From an uncultured Gemmatimonadota bacterium (GTDB lineage: Bacteria; Gemmatimonadota; Gemmatimonadetes; Longimicrobiales; Gaopeijiaceae): a DNA stretch of 17,105 nt. This document shows positions 1-8,542 of this stretch, one piece after another. Both the position numbers and the translations under genes were made by a program. Position 1 is the stretch's first letter. Every line of letters begins with the position of its first letter. The stretch is from contig CALHIO010000112.1 of the NCBI GenBank assembly GCA_938030915.1, positions 1 through 17,105 of the forward strand. Direction: 5' to 3'. The notes beneath the pieces were generated by a model. It saw nothing but the letters and a program-made list of their open reading frames with translations, did not search any database and was not told the DNA's origin.

Positions 1-770
1 ACCGTTCGGAAGGTGTGCCGGGCACGCCCCTCGACCACTGCGAGAGACTCCGACCGTGCGATGTCGCCTGCGGCCTGCCACGCGACGTCGATGCTCTGCC
101 GTCCGGCCGCGGAGATCTCCAGTTCGACATCCGTGCCACGCAGGACTTCGATGGTACCCGGCTGCACCACGAGTGGCGGGAGCACGGGATCGCGCAGCGT
201 GGCGATGGGCGACGCGACCCCGCGAAGCGCGTGCCCGGTCCGCGCCGGGGATATCGCGGTGAGCCCCCCGAGCACGACGGTGACGACCGAAAGAAACCCC
301 AACCCTCGCAGGCTCCAGATCCGCGCGGAATCGGCGATTCGTCCTGCGAGCTGCTCCTCGGACCGTCCATCCAGGTCGCGGACCACACCGAAGACCGCGC
401 GACCCGCGAGTGCGCTCGACACCCCGTCCGGAAGAGTACGAGACAGCTCGAGCGCGCCCTCGACGAGCCCCGATCGTAAACCCGCCGACTCTTCCATGTT
501 CGACGCGAGGCGAGCCTCCGATAGCTGCCCCAGCCACCGCCGCAGACCGAACCAGCCGACGACGACGAGTGCGACGGCGAGCACGTCAAGCACGGCCGGC
601 GTGTCGCTGCCCTGGACGAAGCCCCGAGGCCCCGCGAGCACCCAGGCTACGACCAGCAACGACGCGATCCCACCGGCGACCCACACTGCCACCACCCCGC
701 CCGCCCTTCGAGCCACCCACCCCCGGACGGCGGCGACGCGGCTCTGGAGCTGTTGGGACGCCGGGCTCAC
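1..770 (-). CDS. DUF4175-like multi-pass membrane protein (C-terminus cut off by window edge)
   Basis: This gene is partial: 256 residues are visible and the reading frame is still open at position 3. I translated the minus strand from a GTG at 770. That GTG overlaps the stop of the DUF4159 gene (GTGA), which implies translational coupling. Three hydrophobic segments are visible at about residues 24-48, 58-80 and 155-175. A soluble extracytoplasmic part follows, beginning near residue 198 with a stretch that reads like a beta-sandwich strand pattern (VVQPGTIEVLRGTDVELEI). Three N-terminal helices followed by a long periplasmic region is the layout of DUF4175 proteins, which often sit beside DUF4159 and MoxR/DUF58/BatA genes. 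The function is unknown; envelope maintenance is a guess from context. The family assignment rests on topology and neighbourhood, so it is moderate. That a real gene is present is much surer, because the frame is open throughout with coupled start and typical codon use. Confidence 0.72.
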   Translation of the reverse strand, partial: MSPASQQLQSRVAAVRGWVARRAGGVVAVWVAGGIASLLVVAWVLAGPRGFVQGSDTPAVLDVLAVALVVVGWFGLRRWLGQLSEARLASNMEESAGLRSGLVEGALELSRTLPDGVSSALAGRAVFGVVRDLDGRSEEQLAGRIADSARIWSLRGLGFLSVVTVVLGGLTAISPARTGHALRGVASPIATLRDPVLPPLVVQPGTIEVLRGTDVELEISAAGRQSIDVAWQAAGDIARSESLAVVEGRARHTFRT

Positions 771-1435
771 GAAGCGGCCTGTCCCAGTGCGAAGAGGAAG
801 AGGTTCACACCCATGCGGATCGCTTCCTCACGGATCTCGGCCGTGTCCTCGTGCACACCCTCGTCTTCCCAGCCGTCTCCCAGATCAGACTCGTAGGTGT
901 AAAAGACGAGCATGCGGCCCTCGAAGAAGATGCCGAAGGCCTGCGGGGGGTGCCCATCGTGTTCGTGGATCTTCGGCAGACCCTCGGGAAAGTCGTAGAA
1001 GGTCGAAAAGACCGGGTGCTCCGGCGGGATTTCGGTCAGCTCCGCGTCGGGGAAGATCTCCGCCATCTCCGCGCGGAAGCTCTCATCCAGCCCGTAATTG
1101 TCATCGGCGTGGAGGAATCCGCCCGCAAGGAGGTATTCGCGAAGCGCCGTTCGCTCGGCCGCGGTGAATTCGACGTTTCCGTGGCCCGTCATGTAGAGGT
1201 ACGGGTAATCGCGCAGCGCCGGGTCGAGTGGGGTGACGTTGACGTCCCTGCGTGCCGTTGGCAGCCCCGTCCGCTCGCGAAGCGCCTCCAGAAGGTTCGG
1301 AAGCGAAGACGGGTTCGCATACCAGTCGCCACCACCATCGTACTGGAGGCGCGCGATGGTGATGGAGTCCGGTGCGGTCGCCACCGTGATCGGTGACGCC
1401 GTGACGGCCATCAGGGCGAGCAGGAACGGGTTCAT
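767..1435 (-). CDS. DUF4159 domain protein, exported
   Basis: This 222-residue protein has a short hydrophobic N-terminus (residues 1-20) that looks like a signal peptide. The rest matches the DUF4159 pattern: an N-terminal 'ARLQYDGGGDWYANP' block (29-42), 'YLYMTGHGNVEF' (79-90), and 'LLAGGFLHADDNYG' (102-115). A C-terminal segment carries several His and acidic residues (156-199). It occupies essentially the whole length of a stand-alone DUF4159 protein, without the BatA-like N-terminal part found in some relatives. The biochemical function of the family is not established; the GGFL..DD region recalls a glutamine-amidotransferase-like fold, but I see no catalytic triad I can name. Its ATG overlaps the rsmI stop (ATGA at 1432-1435) and its stop overlaps the start of the next membrane protein, so all three are probably co-translated. 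Confidence 0.85.
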   Translation of the reverse strand: MNPFLLALMAVTASPITVATAPDSITIARLQYDGGGDWYANPSSLPNLLEALRERTGLPTARRDVNVTPLDPALRDYPYLYMTGHGNVEFTAAERTALREYLLAGGFLHADDNYGLDESFRAEMAEIFPDAELTEIPPEHPVFSTFYDFPEGLPKIHEHDGHPPQAFGIFFEGRMLVFYTYESDLGDGWEDEGVHEDTAEIREEAIRMGVNLFLFALGQAAS

Positions 1436-2280
1436 TCGGAAGTCACGGAATCCTCAAGGTCGTGCACGATACGGTACGCCAGATTTCGCGCCAGACCATG
1501 ACGTTCCGCGACCTCCCGAGCGACGGCGGACGGGCGTGCTCCAGTCCGGAGACGCTCGGTCGCGAGGGCCCGTGCACGCTCCATGACCACGTCCGGATCC
1601 TCGGTCGCGCCGGTGGGTGCAACCACGACCGTCACCTCCCCTCGAGGGGCGTGTTCCCGATAATAGCCGAGGGCCTCGGGCAGGGTTCCCCTGACGAATT
1701 CCTCGTGCAGCTTGGTCACTTCCCGGGCCACACAGACCCGGCGCCCGGGTTCGCAACGTGCGTCCAGATCCTCCAGAAGGCGCACCAGTCGCTGAGGAGA
1801 TTCGAAGAGGATCACGGTCTCCCGACTCTCCGCGACACGTGCGAGGTCGGCATCCCGATTGCGCCCTTTGCGCGCGGGGAAGCCGAGAAAGGTGAAGCGC
1901 TCTGCCGGGAGCCCCGATGCGACCAGCGCAGCGAGCGGTGCACTCGGCCCCGGGATCGGTGTGACCGCGTGCCCCGCCGCCACCACGGCATCGACCACAC
2001 GCTCTCCGGGATCCGAGACGAGGGGCGTACCGGCGTCGGTCACGAGTGCAAGGTCCTCGCCCCCGTCGAGCCAGCCCACGATCTGCTCCGCCCGACCGCG
2101 CTCATTGTGCTCGTGGACCGAGACGAGCGCCGACTCCGACCCCACTCGGTCGGCGAGCACGCGCGAGCGACGGGTGTCCTCGGCCAGAATGCGCGGCACG
2201 GTCCGGAGCACCTCCGCCGCGCGCGGCGAGAGGTCGTCCAGATTCCCGATCGGGGTGCTGACGAGGTAGAGAGTAGCCAC
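1432..2280 (-). CDS. rsmI: 16S rRNA (cytidine(1402)-2'-O)-methyltransferase RsmI
   Basis: RsmI uses S-adenosylmethionine to 2'-O-methylate C1402 in the decoding centre of 16S rRNA. The protein is 282 residues, the normal family length. Tetrapyrrole-methylase-type motifs follow in order: STPIGNLDD (8-16), EDTRRS (34-39), SVHEHNERG (54-62), LVTDAGTPLVSDPG (79-92), PIPGPSAPLAAL (108-119), FLGFPARKGR (131-140), FESPQRL (159-165) and REVTKLHEEFVRG (186-198). A C-terminal helical domain (about 232-282) resembles the usual RsmI helix-turn-helix tail. I chose the GTG at 2280 because homology begins there; the frame continues upstream to 2454 but that part overlaps trxA and looks non-coding. No Shine-Dalgarno sequence precedes this GTG, so initiation may be leaderless or dependent on local structure. 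The stop overlaps the DUF4159 start. Confidence 0.95.
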   Translation of the reverse strand: MATLYLVSTPIGNLDDLSPRAAEVLRTVPRILAEDTRRSRVLADRVGSESALVSVHEHNERGRAEQIVGWLDGGEDLALVTDAGTPLVSDPGERVVDAVVAAGHAVTPIPGPSAPLAALVASGLPAERFTFLGFPARKGRNRDADLARVAESRETVILFESPQRLVRLLEDLDARCEPGRRVCVAREVTKLHEEFVRGTLPEALGYYREHAPRGEVTVVVAPTGATEDPDVVMERARALATERLRTGARPSAVAREVAERHGLARNLAYRIVHDLEDSVTSE

Positions 2281-2312
2281 GCGAAAAGATAGCGCCGCGG
2301 CTCTATGCGAAT

Positions 2313-2340
2313 GGGGTCGGTGGACGAATCCACCGACCCC
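2313..2340 (-). terminator. Hairpin between trxA and rsmI
   Basis: A perfect 11-bp inverted repeat (GGGGTCGGTGG / CCACCGACCCC) with a 6-base loop lies between the trxA stop (2378) and the rsmI start (2280). On the minus strand it is followed by ATTCGCATAG rather than a T-run, so it is not a classical intrinsic terminator. It may still terminate or attenuate trxA transcription, protect the trxA 3' end, or shape the rsmI leader. The structure is certain; its role is inferred. Confidence 0.5.
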
Positions 2341-2377
2341 GGGCGGAGCGAGCGAACCGCTCCGATCGCATCCGATC

Positions 2378-2710
2378 CTAGAGGTGCTCGAGGACCTTGT
2401 TCTCGTACATCGCCTTTGGACCGGCACCGATAACCTGATCGACCAGCTCCCCATCCTTGAAGAAGAGGACCGCCGGGATCGACCGGACGCCGAAGCGTGC
2501 GGACGTCGAAGGATTATGGTCGACGTTCAGCTTACCGACCTTCAGGCCTTTCTCCTGATACTCGCTCGCGAGTTCGTCGACCGCCGGTGCGATCATCCGG
2601 CACGGGCCACACCATTCGGCCCAGAAGTCGACCATGTACAGCCCACCGCCGCTCTCGATCTCTTCGGCGAAGTTCTGATCCGTGATGTCGTTGACCACAT
2701 CGCTTGCCAT
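2378..2710 (-). CDS. trxA: Thioredoxin
   Basis: This is a cytoplasmic disulfide reductase of 110 residues, standard for thioredoxin 1. The active site WCGPC is at residues 33-37 and the cis-proline loop SIPAV places the cis-Pro at residue 79. The FWAEWCGPCRM and KDGELVDQVIGA blocks are canonical. I chose the ATG at 2710 because AAGGAGAG lies about 5 bases upstream (2716-2723) and homology starts there; the longer frame from 2761 adds 17 residues without family support. The gene is divergent from the methylmalonyl-CoA epimerase gene and upstream of rsmI on the same strand, separated by a hairpin. Its electrons presumably come from a thioredoxin reductase encoded elsewhere. Confidence 0.97.
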   Translation of the reverse strand: MASDVVNDITDQNFAEEIESGGGLYMVDFWAEWCGPCRMIAPAVDELASEYQEKGLKVGKLNVDHNPSTSARFGVRSIPAVLFFKDGELVDQVIGAGPKAMYENKVLEHL

Positions 2711-2800
2711 ATCGGCTCTCCTTGTAGCGTGTCCGGGTGCACCGTACGATCCGGCCGTCACCCGCTGACCCGTTCCGAAACCCCCGGTTCAGGCCGTTCC
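2711..2800. promoter_or_regulatory. Divergent promoter region, trxA / methylmalonyl-CoA epimerase
   Basis: This 90-bp gap separates two divergently transcribed genes and so must hold at least one promoter unless both are read through. The trxA ribosome-binding site is clear at 2716-2723. I could not find convincing -35/-10 pairs in either direction, so promoter positions are not called. Confidence 0.4.
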
Positions 2801-3208
2801 ATGATGTATTCTCCGTCGACGAACCCGCTCGATCACGTCGCGATCGCCGTTCACTCCATCGAAGATAGCGCCAGCCTCTTCGAACTCATCTCGGGCGAGG
2901 TCTGTTCCCCACCCGAAACTCTCGAGGCCCAGGGTGTTCGAGTCGCCTTTGTCGGCTCCATCGAACTGCTCGAGCCTCTCTCACCCGATACCACGGTCGG
3001 TCGCTTTCTCGAACGCCGGGGCCAGGGCCTCCATCACATTGCCTACCGCACGGACGACATCTCGACCGAGCTGTCCCGGCTCGCCGCCGCAGGCGTACAC
3101 CTGATCGACGAGGAACCCCGCCTCGGGGCGAACGGGCACCTCGTCGCGTTTCTGCACCCCAGGAGCACCGCGGGGATCCTCACAGAGCTGGTGCAGCACA
3201 CGGACTGA
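2801..3208 (+). CDS. mce: Methylmalonyl-CoA epimerase
   Basis: This VOC (glyoxalase/bleomycin resistance) superfamily enzyme interconverts (2R)- and (2S)-methylmalonyl-CoA, linking propionyl-CoA carboxylation to methylmalonyl-CoA mutase and succinyl-CoA. The protein is 135 residues, normal for the family. Metal ligands by alignment from memory are His12 (LDHVAIAV), Glu55 (IELLEPL), His78 or His79 (GLHHIAYR) and Glu129 (ILTELVQ). The block LLEPLSPDTTVGRFL and the C-terminal 'RLGANGHLVAFLHP' stretch are strongly diagnostic and separate it from generic glyoxalases. Two ATG codons are adjacent (2801 and 2804) and the ribosome-binding site is weak (CAGG), so the exact start may be either. No mutase or propionyl-CoA carboxylase gene lies in this window. 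The gene is convergent with the lipoprotein gene that ends 16 bp away. Confidence 0.93.
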   Translation: MMYSPSTNPLDHVAIAVHSIEDSASLFELISGEVCSPPETLEAQGVRVAFVGSIELLEPLSPDTTVGRFLERRGQGLHHIAYRTDDISTELSRLAAAGVHLIDEEPRLGANGHLVAFLHPRSTAGILTELVQHTD

Positions 3209-3224
3209 GCGCCCGAGAGCCCGA

Positions 3225-3734
3225 TCAGCGGGCGGCCATCACCGCCTGAAGGTCCACCTGCTCGACGAGCCAACGACCATCATCCGTCTGCACCACCACG
3301 AAGGGAACGTCTCTCGCGGCCGTGCCGTCGGGTGTCGTGAGATCGACCATGATCCGCGTGGCCGGGACCGTTCGACCGGCGACCCGTGACTCGCCCGTGA
3401 TCCGGTAGTCCCGGTGCTCGAGGATCGACGCGATCGCATCCATCCGGATCTCGACATGCTCCTTCTTGACACACGGCAAGCCACCGAACCAGCTGCCGAT
3501 CTTTTTGAAGGCGCATCCGAGGGTGCCACCCGTTTCCATCGCCGAGCCGTCGGACGTGCCGAAGATGCGGCCCATCGCCCGAACGTCGTGCTGATTGGCG
3601 GCGGAGAGGAACCGCTCGACGGAAAGCTGTGCTCCGATCTGGGCGCCGAGAGGAGCCTCCATGACGACTGTCGTGCACGCGGTCGGTGCCGCGAGGGCGA
3701 CGATCACGAAGGCGATCTTCCTCAGTTCAGTCAT
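3225..3734 (-). CDS. Predicted lipoprotein with NTF2-like fold
   Basis: I do not recognise a named family. The protein is 169 residues. Its N-terminus has a short basic start, a hydrophobic core (residues 7-16) and a cysteine at 20 in the context APTAC, suggesting a lipoprotein, although proline at the -3 position is not typical of a lipobox. The rest reads like an NTF2/SnoaL-type domain: a helix 'SVERFLSAANQHDVRAMGRIF' region (38-58), strands in the middle, and a closing 'DDGRWLVEQVDLQAV' strand pair (151-165). Two further cysteines (74 and 88) could form a disulfide in the periplasm. The ATG at 3734 is preceded by AAGGA with good spacing and begins the signal-like segment, so longer upstream frames are rejected. 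It follows clpB on the same strand by 127 bp, with a strong hairpin between, so it is probably transcribed separately. Confidence 0.75.
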   Translation of the reverse strand: MTELRKIAFVIVALAAPTACTTVVMEAPLGAQIGAQLSVERFLSAANQHDVRAMGRIFGTSDGSAMETGGTLGCAFKKIGSWFGGLPCVKKEHVEIRMDAIASILEHRDYRITGESRVAGRTVPATRIMVDLTTPDGTAARDVPFVVVQTDDGRWLVEQVDLQAVMAAR

Positions 3735-3828
3735 CGGGGTCCTTGTGATGGTCCAGCGGACGCGTCGTTCGAATCTCTTCAAATGACGTCCCACGTGAAA
3801 GTCTTTTCTTCGGTCTTCCTTCGAGTGT

Positions 3829-3854
3829 GCGGGCCCGGCGGTGGCCGGGCCCGC
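3829..3854 (-). terminator. GC hairpin after clpB
   Basis: A perfect 11-bp inverted repeat (GCGGGCCCGGC / GCCGGGCCCGC) with a 4-base loop begins 7 bases beyond the clpB stop codon. Its position and stability suggest the clpB transcription terminator or a 3'-end stabiliser. No T-run follows on the minus strand (the next bases are ACACTCG), so it may be a hairpin-only or pause-type terminator. Confidence 0.65.
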
Positions 3855-3861
3855 CAATCCC

Positions 3862-6501
<2,640 letters not shown>

Positions 6502-6534
6502 ATCATTTCGTCCGGAATCGGATGGTCACTCGCG

Positions 6535-6555
6535 AAAAGCTGCCAAAACGGCAGC
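6535..6555 (-). terminator. Small hairpin with T-run in the clpB leader
   Basis: Read on the minus strand, GCTGCC, a 5-base loop and GGCAGC form a perfect 6-bp stem that is followed directly by TTTT (down to 6535). This is the form of a short intrinsic terminator. It lies about 88 bases beyond the M48 protease stop and 34 bases before the clpB ATG, so it could end the protease transcript, or act as an attenuator in the clpB leader if the promoter lies upstream of it. Confidence 0.45.
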
Positions 6556-6566
6556 GCTCGCATCGT

Positions 6567-6587
6567 CTGACCCTTTATAAGGTCAAG
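6567..6587 (-). promoter_or_regulatory. Inverted repeat upstream of clpB, possible heat-shock operator
   Basis: The arms TGACC and GGTCA flank an 8-base AT-rich centre (CTTTATAA). On the minus strand the left arm reads CTTGACC and the right arm GGTCAG. This resembles the HAIR operator of the HspR repressor (CTTGAGT, 7 bases, ACTCAAG) but differs in arm bases and spacing. CTTGAC could also serve as part of a -35 element. No CIRCE element (TTAGCACTC type) is present in the gap. The repeat is directly visible; the regulator is inferred. Confidence 0.4.
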
Positions 6588-6642
6588 ATCCGGGCCACGC
6601 CGACGCCCCGGACCGAATCCAGTGACGGATCCCGCATGCGGC

Positions 6643-8076
6643 TCAGCGGCGGATGCCCTCCACGGCCTTGATCCGCGTACCGGCAGGGATCACCTCCCCC
6701 GGGGATACCCGGTTCAACCGGGCGAGCTCGTCCACGTCCACCCCCTGGGGGTTGGAACGAACGAAGCTGTTCAGCGACATCGCCTCGGGGAGCGTTACGA
6801 TCCGGAGCTGCATCGGCTGAACGCCGAGCACGGTCGGGTCGGTGACAGGCGCGAAGCTGGACACGGTGCTCGCCACCGCCGCTCGACGGGCACTCCACCG
6901 CGCTGCGGCGGCGTACCCGAGCATCCGGTACGTGACCCCGTCGTGGCTGAGGAAGGCGACCTCACCCTCGACGGCCCCATTCTCGGTCTCGGCCCGAAAG
7001 GTCGCCCGCGCCGTGGTGACGCCGTTCGTTTCGGACTCCGAGACGCCACCGCTCGTGATGCCCTGCTGCGACAGGAAGTCGCGGAGCCCGGCCGACGGCG
7101 TCGCGATGTCTGACGCGACGGTCAGCACCACGATCGCATCCTCCTCCGACGACACCGCTCCGACCTGATCTCGCTGATTCACGGTCGACCACCCGGACGG
7201 AAACGTGACCTCGAAGGCCAGTTCGGGGTGGAGGAATCGCTCACCCTCGAAATACCCGTCACGCGGATTCTGTCCGAATACCATCCCGTGCAGCATGTCG
7301 AGGTACCGATCACGCTCGACGAGTCCATCCCGCGCAGCACCCGTGCGGGCGATCTCAGCCCGCATGTCCTCGCTCCGTGTCTCGGGATACGGGTGGGTGA
7401 GCTGCCACTCCGGGAGCCGGCCCTGCCCGCTGCCGCCACCGGCGGTCGCCAGCATCTCGAACACTCCGATCATCGCGTCGGCGTCGTAGTCGAGACGGGA
7501 GATGTATCGCAGGCCCAGCCGATCGGACTGTGACTCGTCGTCTCTGGAGTAGGAGAGATTCATCAGCTGGAGCCCGGTCGCGGCGAGCCCGCTGTACTCG
7601 CGGAACGTTTCCGACACGACCATCCCCGCGACGAGACCGATCTGCTGAAGCTGCTGCCGGCTCATCTGGCTCGCCCCGTGACGAGCCGTAACATGCCCGA
7701 CTTCATGCCCCAACACGCCGGCGAGCTCCGCCTCCGAGTCGAAGTGAGCGAGGATACCGCGCGTGACGTAGATGAAGCCCCCTGGAAGGGCGAAGGCGTT
7801 CACGAGCGGATCGTCCACCACCTTGAACGACCATGGCAGATCCGGCCGCTCACTCACACCGGCGAGTCGTACTCCGAGGTCGGAGACGTACGCCTGGAGC
7901 TCGGGGTCGTCGACGAGTCCGAACTGCGCGGTGATCGCCGGATCGGACTCCCGTCCGAGAGCGATCTCCTGCTGCTCGCTGACCAACATGAGCTCGCGTC
8001 GGCCCGTGGCGGGGTTCACGGCGCACGCCGCCGCCAGAAGGAGCAGGGCCATCGCCCCGGACATCCGAACGTTCAT
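6643..8076 (-). CDS. M48-family zinc metalloprotease lipoprotein with C-terminal accessory domains
   Basis: This 477-residue protein starts with a signal peptide ending in a lipobox (LLAAAC, Cys18), so it is probably tethered to the membrane facing the periplasm. The peptidase part (about 20-265) has the zinc-binding HEVGH at 124-128 (His124 and His128 as ligands, Glu125 as catalytic base). The third ligand is probably Glu181 in SRDDESQSDRLG, in the place of the usual ExEAD. THPYPETR (227-234) is typical of BepA-like M48 proteins, which survey outer-membrane protein assembly. In place of BepA's TPR repeats there is a segment at about 282-410 that opens with FEVTFPSGW and reads like a PsbP/Mog1-type domain. 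A LysM-like end follows at about 424-473 (DELARLNRV..GEVIPAGTRIK). The ATG at 8076 has AGGAG 9 bases upstream. Substrates are unknown; a role in envelope quality control is inferred. Confidence 0.9.
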   Translation of the reverse strand: MNVRMSGAMALLLLAAACAVNPATGRRELMLVSEQQEIALGRESDPAITAQFGLVDDPELQAYVSDLGVRLAGVSERPDLPWSFKVVDDPLVNAFALPGGFIYVTRGILAHFDSEAELAGVLGHEVGHVTARHGASQMSRQQLQQIGLVAGMVVSETFREYSGLAATGLQLMNLSYSRDDESQSDRLGLRYISRLDYDADAMIGVFEMLATAGGGSGQGRLPEWQLTHPYPETRSEDMRAEIARTGAARDGLVERDRYLDMLHGMVFGQNPRDGYFEGERFLHPELAFEVTFPSGWSTVNQRDQVGAVSSEEDAIVVLTVASDIATPSAGLRDFLSQQGITSGGVSESETNGVTTARATFRAETENGAVEGEVAFLSHDGVTYRMLGYAAAARWSARRAAVASTVSSFAPVTDPTVLGVQPMQLRIVTLPEAMSLNSFVRSNPQGVDVDELARLNRVSPGEVIPAGTRIKAVEGIRR

Positions 8077-8201
8077 CGACCTCGACTCCTCTTGGTCTTC
8101 GGCGCGCGCACGCCGAACTTCTTCGTCATCCGCCGGACCCCGTCGAGTCCCGCAGGAGTACTCTCCGCATACCCGGCCCTCGCCCGACTCGCTCCACCGC
8201 C
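8077..8201. promoter_or_regulatory. Divergent region, M48 protease / small lipoprotein
   Basis: This 125-bp gap lies between the starts of two divergently oriented predicted lipoprotein genes. It must contain the protease promoter and probably that of the small lipoprotein. The protease ribosome-binding site (AGGAG) is visible near 8086-8090. No convincing promoter boxes or operators were found. Confidence 0.35.
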
Positions 8202-8516
8202 ATGCTCACTCGAAGCTACCACATCGCCGTTGCCTCGGTGACCCTCGCGCTTGCGTCCTGTGGGGGCGATGCACTCCCCGAGACGATCGAGCGGGACACC
8301 TTCGTGCAGGCCTACGCCAATCTCCGGATCGCAGCGGTCGAGACCGACAGCGGCCGGATCGCCTTCACGGTTCGCGACTCGATCCTCGACGGATTCGGGG
8401 TGACGGAAGAGGACCTCATGATCTTCGCGGACGTGCACGCGGAAGAACTCGAATTCATGCGCGACGTGTGGAACGACGTCGAGTTGCTCATGGATCGCGG
8501 CGACGAGGCCAACTGA
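8202..8516 (+). CDS. Small predicted lipoprotein, unknown function
   Basis: This 104-residue protein has a clear lipoprotein signal: basic start (MLTRSYH), hydrophobic run, then LASC with the lipidated cysteine at residue 20. Glycines at +2 and +3 do not suggest inner-membrane retention by the E. coli rule, so outer-membrane sorting is possible. The mature part is acidic and mainly helical, with a first helix at about 27-46 and a C-terminal helical half (68-100) containing 'VTEEDLMIFADVHAEELEFM'. The size and layout recall small DUF4296-like lipoproteins of Bacteroidota, but I cannot confirm the family. There is no Shine-Dalgarno sequence before the ATG. It is divergent from the M48 protease and convergent with the exported barrel-like protein (26 bp gap). 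The lipobox and normal codon use support a real gene. Confidence 0.7.
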   Translation: MLTRSYHIAVASVTLALASCGGDALPETIERDTFVQAYANLRIAAVETDSGRIAFTVRDSILDGFGVTEEDLMIFADVHAEELEFMRDVWNDVELLMDRGDEAN

Positions 8517-8542
8517 CCCCCACGTAAGCCGGCCCCATCCGA

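Noticed and set aside
13..1396. Long plus-strand open frames (384 and 328 codons) at the left end
   Set aside because: Their translations are low-complexity Arg/Pro/Ser/Thr text or antisense to DUF4159, whereas the minus strand gives a coherent membrane protein and DUF4159.
2281..2454. N-terminal extension of rsmI to an ATG at 2454
   Set aside because: The added 58 residues overlap trxA, show no family similarity and span the hairpin; RsmI homology begins at the GTG at 2280.
2711..2761. N-terminal extension of thioredoxin to 2761
   Set aside because: The ATG at 2710 has a strong ribosome-binding site and matches the normal thioredoxin start.
6502..6642. A CIRCE element for HrcA control of clpB
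   Set aside because: No TTAGCACTC-N9-GAGTGCTAA-like repeat is present; TCACTCGCGA near 6526 has no matching second arm.
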